Assembly (NCBI GenBank): GCA_016703945.1
Contig: JADJBC010000053.1
Coordinates: forward strand, 1-43,364
Source: Candidatus Aalborgicola danicus
GTDB taxonomy: Bacteria > Pseudomonadota > Gammaproteobacteria > Burkholderiales > Burkholderiaceae_C
Length of the DNA stretch: 43,364 nt
Direction: 5' to 3'
A program made the translations under genes and the position numbers. Positions 42,191 to 43,364 of the stretch are shown here, in pieces. Position 1 is the stretch's first letter. The number at the start of each line of letters is the position of its first letter. Below the pieces are notes generated by a model. It worked only from the letters and a program-made list of their open reading frames with translations, did not search any database and was not told where the DNA came from.

Positions 42191-43364
42191 TTAAACGTCA
42201 GGCAGCATGCGCGCGGGGTCCTCCAGCGCTTCCTTCATCGTCAGCCAGGCCCAGCACCGCCTCGCGTCCGTCGATGATGCGGTGGTCGTAAGGACATGGC
42301 GAGGTGGTTGATAGGACGGATCACGATCTGGCCGTTTCTCGACCACCGGACGGTCCATGGTGGCGTGGATGCCGAGGATGGCCGACTGCGGCGGGTTGAT
42401 GATCGTGTGGAGAGCATCGAACCGAAAACGCCGCCGTTGGAGATCGAAGAGTGTACCGCCAGTGAGTTCCTCGATCGATATCTTGCCCGTCGCCAGCGCT
42501 TCTGGCCGAACTCGGCGATTTTCTTCTCGATCTGGGCCAGGCTCATCTGGTCGGCATCGCGCAGGATCGGCACCACCAGGCCACGCGGGCTGCCGACGGC
42601 GATGCCGATGTCGAAGTAGCCATGATAGACGATGTCATTGCCGTCGACCGAGGCGTTCAGCACCGGGTAGAAAGGAAACGCTTCTTCAGATGCGGCAGCT
42701 TGCGACGCCGGCGAAGAAGAAGGACGGCAAACCGAGGCGCACGCCGTGCTTTCCTTCTCGAACCTGTCGATGTACTTCTTGCGCATTTCCATCACCGGGC
42801 CCATGTTGACCTCGTTGAAGGTGGTCAGGATGGCATTGGTGGATTGCATTTTTACCAGGCGCTCGGCGACGCGGGCGCGCAGGCGCGACATCGGCACCCG
42901 CTGCTCAGGACGCTCGGCGACGATGGCGTCGGCGCTGACCACGTTGGGCTGCGGCAGCGCCGGCTTGGCAGCAGAGTCGGCGCTGACGGCACGGCGGCGG
43001 GAGCTGTGATGGCCGGCGGACGCACCGGAAAGGTCTTCGCCGGATGCGACCGCCACGACCAGAACCCTGCACCTCGGCAGCGGAAATGCCGCTTCAGCCA
43101 TGATCTTGCGTGCGATGGCATGGCCCATCGGCGCGGCAGCCGGGGCGGTGACAGGTGCCGTGGCCGCCTTGGCGGTGGCACCAGCGCCGCTGCGCTGGAC
43201 TTGGCCTCAGTATCGATCTGGGCGATGACTTCGCCGGAGGCGCTGGACTCGCCGCTTCTGTGACGATCCTGACTATCACGCACGCCGGCATCAGGCGCCG
43301 GCGATTCGGCACGACCTTGTCGGTCTCGATGTCGATCGGAGTTCTGGTCGCGGACGACGGCATC
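42191..43364 (-). CDS. odhB: Dihydrolipoamide succinyltransferase, E2 subunit (start outside window, frameshifted)
   Basis: E2 of 2-oxoglutarate dehydrogenase transfers the succinyl group to CoA in the TCA cycle. The right edge holds the lipoyl-domain end (LIDIETDKVV-like, the lipoylated Lys region), then an Ala/Pro linker. Next is the catalytic domain: RVPMSRLRARVAERLVKMQS, LTTFNEVNMGPVMEMRKKYI, NASVDGNDIVYHGYFDIGIA, VGSPRGLVVPILRDADQMSL and SISNGGVFGSMLST. The active-site YDHRIIDGREAVLGL is readable across a frame break at ~42,260-42,290, and the end MKEALEDPARMLPDV stops at 42191. It lies 13 bp upstream of lpdA. Confidence 0.8.

Overview
The window looks like a chromosomal piece of a GC-rich betaproteobacterium. 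The gene order odhB-lpdA-zapE at the right end and the Bcp and SlyD types fit Rhodocyclales-like bacteria; this placement is inference. The sequence carries many single-base indels, even in housekeeping genes that must work (odhB, lpdA, zapE, bcp, slyD). I therefore read most frameshifts as sequencing or assembly errors and describe genes as reconstructed across frames.

Left part (1-25154, minus strand): one giant gene of more than 8,000 codons starts at 24135 and runs off the left edge. It encodes a multidomain surface or secreted protein. From the N-terminus it has an LEPR-XLL motif, a PPC-like domain, five nearly identical ~600-bp autotransporter-type repeats, a long array of CARDB-type Ig-like domains, an IPT/TIG-like domain, a beta-propeller-like stretch, about eight 'putative Ig' (He_PIG-like) domains, a dockerin-like EF-hand pair with YD/RHS-like sequence, and a Big_2-like region. 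Directly upstream, probably in the same operon, is a HlyD/RND-type periplasmic adaptor that may belong to its export machinery.

Middle part (25155-37250): a visibly AT-richer island, mostly on the plus strand. A promoter-like site at 25747 precedes a coiled-coil protein, a polytopic membrane protein and a ~990-residue protein with a zinc-protease HEIAH motif and a ferredoxin-like C-terminus. I do not recognise this three-gene set as a known system; it is the best candidate for something undescribed. After an orphan minus-strand gene (30950-31792) comes a Tn7/Tn5053-like transposition module: a broken TnsB/TniA-type DDE transposase, a TnsC/TniB-type ATPase with an altered Walker A, and a TniQ/TnsD-type zinc-finger target selector. 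A perfectly adjacent 12-bp tandem repeat ending in ACA (37224-37250) may mark its right end.

Right part (37260-43364): host core genes. A small lipoprotein gene on the plus strand converges on a minus-strand run: odhB (E2 of 2-oxoglutarate dehydrogenase), lpdA (E3), zapE (division-linked AFG1-type ATPase), a Bcp/PrxQ peroxiredoxin, a SlyD-type FKBP isomerase and a conserved protein of unknown function. Spacings are short or overlapping, so co-transcription is likely.
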